From Kitasatospora paranensis (GTDB lineage Bacteria; Actinomycetota; Actinomycetes; Streptomycetales; Streptomycetaceae), in contig NZ_BAABKV010000001.1 of NCBI RefSeq assembly GCF_039544005.1, positions 4,340,001 through 4,404,000 on the forward strand: DNA of 64,000 nucleotides, read 5' to 3'. A program made the translations under genes and the position numbers. Below are positions 61,723-64,000 of the stretch, piece after piece; positions within the stretch are counted from its first letter, which is position 1, and the number at the start of each line of letters is the position of its first letter. Under the pieces are notes generated by a model. That model did no database searches. It worked only from the letters and a program-made list of their open reading frames with translations, and was not told the DNA's origin.

Positions 61723-63045
61723 GTGGCGATCACCGAGGACGGCAGCATGCAGACACCCCACCGGGCCACCCTCCGGGGGCTGCTCCGCGGCCGCGGCTTC
61801 CGGCGGCTGCTCACCGTCCGGATACTGTCGCAACTCTCCGACGGCGTCTTCCAGGTGTCGCTCGCCGCCTACGTGATCTTCTCCCCGGAACGGCAGTCCT
61901 CCCCCGCCGACATCGCCGCGGTGCTGGCCGTGATGCTGCTGCCGTTCTCCGTGGTCGGCCCCTTCGCCGGCGTGCTGCTCGACCGCTGGCGCCGCCGCCA
62001 GGTCCTCCACCTCGGCAACCTGGCGCGCTTCGGACTGGGCCTGGCCACCGCCGCCCTGCTGCTCGGCCGGGCACCGGAGTGGATGTTCTTCGCCTCCGCC
62101 CTGCTGGTCACCGCCCTCAACCGGTTCATCCTGGCCGGCCTGTCCGCGTCCCTGCCCCGGGTCGTCGATCCGGCCGCACTGGTCACCGCCAACGCCGTCT
62201 CCCCCACCCTCGGCACGGTGGCCGCGACCGTCGGCGGCGGCATCGGCTTCCTCGTCCACCAGGTGCTGCCGCCCGGGCCGCGGGCCGATGCCGCCCTGGT
62301 CACCGTCGCCGCGCTGCTCTACCTGAGCGCCGCGCTCGCCGCCCAGCGGATCGGCCCCGACGAGCTCGGCCCCGAACGCCACCCCGAGCGGCCCCCGCTG
62401 CGCCGCGCCCTGGGCACGGCCGCCCGCGAACTCGGCGCGGCCCTGCGCCACCTGGTCCGCGACTGCCGGCCCGCGGTGCACGCGCTCGCCGCCGTGACGC
62501 TGGCCCGGTTCTGCTACGGCGTCCTGATCGTCGTGGTGCTCATGCTCTCCCGGTACACCTTCAACCGGCCCGAGGACGCGGCGGCCGGGCTGGCCAGTCT
62601 CGGCCGGGCGGTCGGCTTCTCCGCCGTCGGGTTCTTCCTCGCCGCGGTGGTCAGCCCCTGGTGCACCCGGCGGCTCGGGCTCACCGGCTGGATGACCACC
62701 TGCCTGGCCGGCGCCGCGGTGTTCGTGCCCGCCCTCGGGCTCCCCTTCCGCGAACTCCCCGGGCTGGTCGCCGCCCTGCTGCTCGGTGTGGTCACCCAGG
62801 GCACGAAGATCTGCACCGACACCGTCGTCCAGGAGTCCGTCGAGGACGACTACCGCGGTCGCGTCTTCGCCGTCTACGACGTGCTGTTCAACATCTCCTT
62901 CGTGGCCGCGGCCGGGGTGACGGCCCTCGTCCTCCCACTGAACGGCCGGTCCGTCACGGTGGTCGCCGGGGTGTCCGCCGCCTACGCGATCGGCGCCGTG
63001 CTCTACGCCCGCGCCGCCCGAGGCGACCGCTCGGCGACCGGCTGA
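61723..63045 (+). CDS. Major facilitator superfamily transporter
   Basis: 440 residues from the GTG at 61723; an ATG at 61747 would drop eight residues and has a better GAGGA leader. Twelve TM segments. VRILSQLSDGVFQVSLAAYVIF leads TM1; VLLDRWRRRQVLHLG is the motif A loop. TGVV-type motifs are weak, and GTKICTDTVVQESVEDDYRGRVFAVYDVLFN near 370 resembles the drug-efflux or EntS-like branch. Substrate unknown. It follows parS and is transcribed away from ino1. Confidence 0.87.
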   Translation: MAITEDGSMQTPHRATLRGLLRGRGFRRLLTVRILSQLSDGVFQVSLAAYVIFSPERQSSPADIAAVLAVMLLPFSVVGPFAGVLLDRWRRRQVLHLGNLARFGLGLATAALLLGRAPEWMFFASALLVTALNRFILAGLSASLPRVVDPAALVTANAVSPTLGTVAATVGGGIGFLVHQVLPPGPRADAALVTVAALLYLSAALAAQRIGPDELGPERHPERPPLRRALGTAARELGAALRHLVRDCRPAVHALAAVTLARFCYGVLIVVVLMLSRYTFNRPEDAAAGLASLGRAVGFSAVGFFLAAVVSPWCTRRLGLTGWMTTCLAGAAVFVPALGLPFRELPGLVAALLLGVVTQGTKICTDTVVQESVEDDYRGRVFAVYDVLFNISFVAAAGVTALVLPLNGRSVTVVAGVSAAYAIGAVLYARAARGDRSATG

Positions 63046-63122
63046 ACTCCCCGCCCCCGGCACCCCCTCGCTACAGTACGTCCGCGCACCAGCGCGACAC
63101 TGAGCAGCCCACGGGGGGATCG

Positions 63123-63755
63123 ATGAGCACACCTCAGCATCCGTACGGAGCACCGCAGTACGGCGGAGCTCCGGGCCAACCGCCGTACGGAGCTCCGCCA
63201 CCGGCGCCCGGGTACGGCCCACCGCCCGGCTACGGGACGCCGCCGGCGTACGGCTACCCCGGACCGGCACAGCCGCCCGTGCCGCAGCCGGGCACCGTCC
63301 CGCCGCCGCCCGCCTATGGCTACCCCGGGCCGCCGCAGCCGCCCGTGCCGCAGCAGGCCTACGGCGGCCCGGGGATGCCCGCGAGCCCGCCGAAGTCCCG
63401 TCGGGGGCTGCGGTTCTGGGCCCAGATGGGCGTCCTGGCGCTGGGCGCGGTCGTCCTGGTGGTTGCCCTGTTCAGCGACACCGCGCCGGGGTCGAAGGTC
63501 GGCGACTGCCTCCACCGCTCGACCACGACGACCAAGGTCACCGATGTCTCGTGCAGCGACCCGCAGGCGAACTACAAGGTGGTCAAGCGCGTCAACAACA
63601 GCCTCACCAGCAGCTGCACCGGCACGCCCGGGGTGACCGCCACCTACCGCGGCAGCTACGGCCGCCGCCTGCACCGCAAGCACTACGTGCTCTGCCTGGC
63701 GCCGTACAGCCCGGCCGGCGCCCCCGGAGCGGGCGCCTCTCCGAAGAAGTTCTGA
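63123..63755 (+). CDS. LppU/SCO3897-type membrane-anchored protein
   Basis: 210 residues. Residues 1-95 are Pro/Gly/Tyr/Gln-rich (PYGAPPPAPGYGPPPGYG repeats), cytosolic. One TM segment FWAQMGVLALGAVVLVVALF follows at about 98-117. The outer domain (GDCLHRSTTTTKVTDVSCSD, YRGSYGRRLHRKHYVLC) has four Cys, probably two disulfides, the pattern of the LppU/SCO3897 family. Function unknown. ATG 63123 has GGGGG upstream. In the same direction as the preceding MFS gene (77-bp gap). Confidence 0.85.
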   Translation: MSTPQHPYGAPQYGGAPGQPPYGAPPPAPGYGPPPGYGTPPAYGYPGPAQPPVPQPGTVPPPPAYGYPGPPQPPVPQQAYGGPGMPASPPKSRRGLRFWAQMGVLALGAVVLVVALFSDTAPGSKVGDCLHRSTTTTKVTDVSCSDPQANYKVVKRVNNSLTSSCTGTPGVTATYRGSYGRRLHRKHYVLCLAPYSPAGAPGAGASPKKF

Positions 63756-63788
63756 CCGCGGTGCGCTGACCGCACGTCACGGCCGGAA

Positions 63789-63826
63789 CGGTGCCCGGGC
63801 CCCGCGAACGGGCGTCCCGGGCACCG
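63789..63826. terminator. 11-bp hairpin terminator between converging genes
   Basis: Arms 63789-63799 and 63816-63826 enclose a 16-nt loop. It lies between the stops at 63755 (+) and 63831 (-). Confidence 0.75.
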
Positions 63827-63830
63827 CGGT

Positions 63831-64000
63831 TCACACCAGCAGGTCGGCGATCTCCTCGTCGCCGGCGCCGCCGTCGACCGCCCGCATCAGGCGCAGCCGC
63901 CGCCGGGCCACCGTCCGTTCGTCGTCGTCCAGGACGATCCGCTCCAGCCGGTCGACTCGATCCGCCATCGCGTCGAGCTTGGTGCTGTTGCGGCCGACCT
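63831..64000 (-). CDS. Partial hypothetical protein (C-terminal part; 5' end outside window)
   Basis: An open frame runs from the right edge to TGA at 63831-63833: visible residues include LDAMADRVDRLERIVLDDD and RRLRLMRAVDGGAGDEEIADLLV, charged and probably coiled-coil. Codon third positions are G/C biased, supporting a real gene. It converges on the LppU-type gene. No family could be recognised from 56 residues. Confidence 0.6.
   Translation of the reverse strand, partial: VGRNSTKLDAMADRVDRLERIVLDDDERTVARRRLRLMRAVDGGAGDEEIADLLV

Overview
The window is from a high-GC actinobacterium of the Streptomyces/Kitasatospora group. The evidence is the very high GC content with G/C-ending codons, the gene order dnaB - MATE transporter - rplI - rpsR - ssb - rpsF - femX - alanine-racemase-like - GT87 - class A PBP - PadR - ino1, a proteasome-activator gene, and four perfect Streptomyces-type parS sites (GTTTCACGTGAAAC). 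These sites, the dnaB/ssb neighbourhood and a cluster of DnaA-box-like motifs place the window in the origin-proximal core of the chromosome. I saw no insertion sequence, prophage block, CRISPR array, tRNA or rRNA. I make no species call.

Layout, left to right. 0-6 kb: end of a response regulator, then purC, an N,N-dimethylformamidase-like gene, an M48-like membrane protein without its catalytic site, and purD. 6-14 kb: a SLATT-type two-TM protein, a GntR regulator, a nitrilase-family amidase, a DinB/MDMPI-type protein, a lone BRO-type gene, an MFS transporter and a secreted M64 peptidase. 15-21 kb: a MacB-like ABC system (adaptor, ATPase, permease), a BenE transporter and a secreted anchored protein. 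21-27 kb: a branched-chain 2-oxoacid dehydrogenase operon (bkdA-B-C), divergent from an orphan response regulator and an APH-like kinase. 27-34 kb: two paralogous Ser/Thr kinases, proteasome activator Bpa, a surface protein and a quinone oxidoreductase. 34-38 kb: mobA, a DUF6457 protein, moeA and a K+ channel, then an MBL-fold hydrolase. 38-45 kb: divergent azoR/HxlR pair, polyprenol-phosphate mannosyltransferase, manB, manA, an oxidoreductase and a membrane protein. 46-64 kb: replication, ribosomal, cell-wall and inositol genes.

How the genes work together. manA, manB and the polyprenol-phosphate mannosyltransferase form a mannose-activation route. femX, the racemase-like protein and the class A PBP point to peptidoglycan synthesis. 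ino1 supplies inositol for mycothiol and phosphatidylinositol. The bkd operon supplies branched-chain acyl-CoA primers for fatty acids.

Quality caveat. Twelve otherwise normal genes, including dnaB and femX, are broken by single-base losses (16 in all), each restored by adding one base to a local G/C run of 4-5. In every case the repaired length is a whole number of codons. I read this as systematic homopolymer undercalling, not gene decay. Eleven are typed as pseudogene because that is how the sequence reads; dnaB is left as CDS because only its C-terminus is affected.
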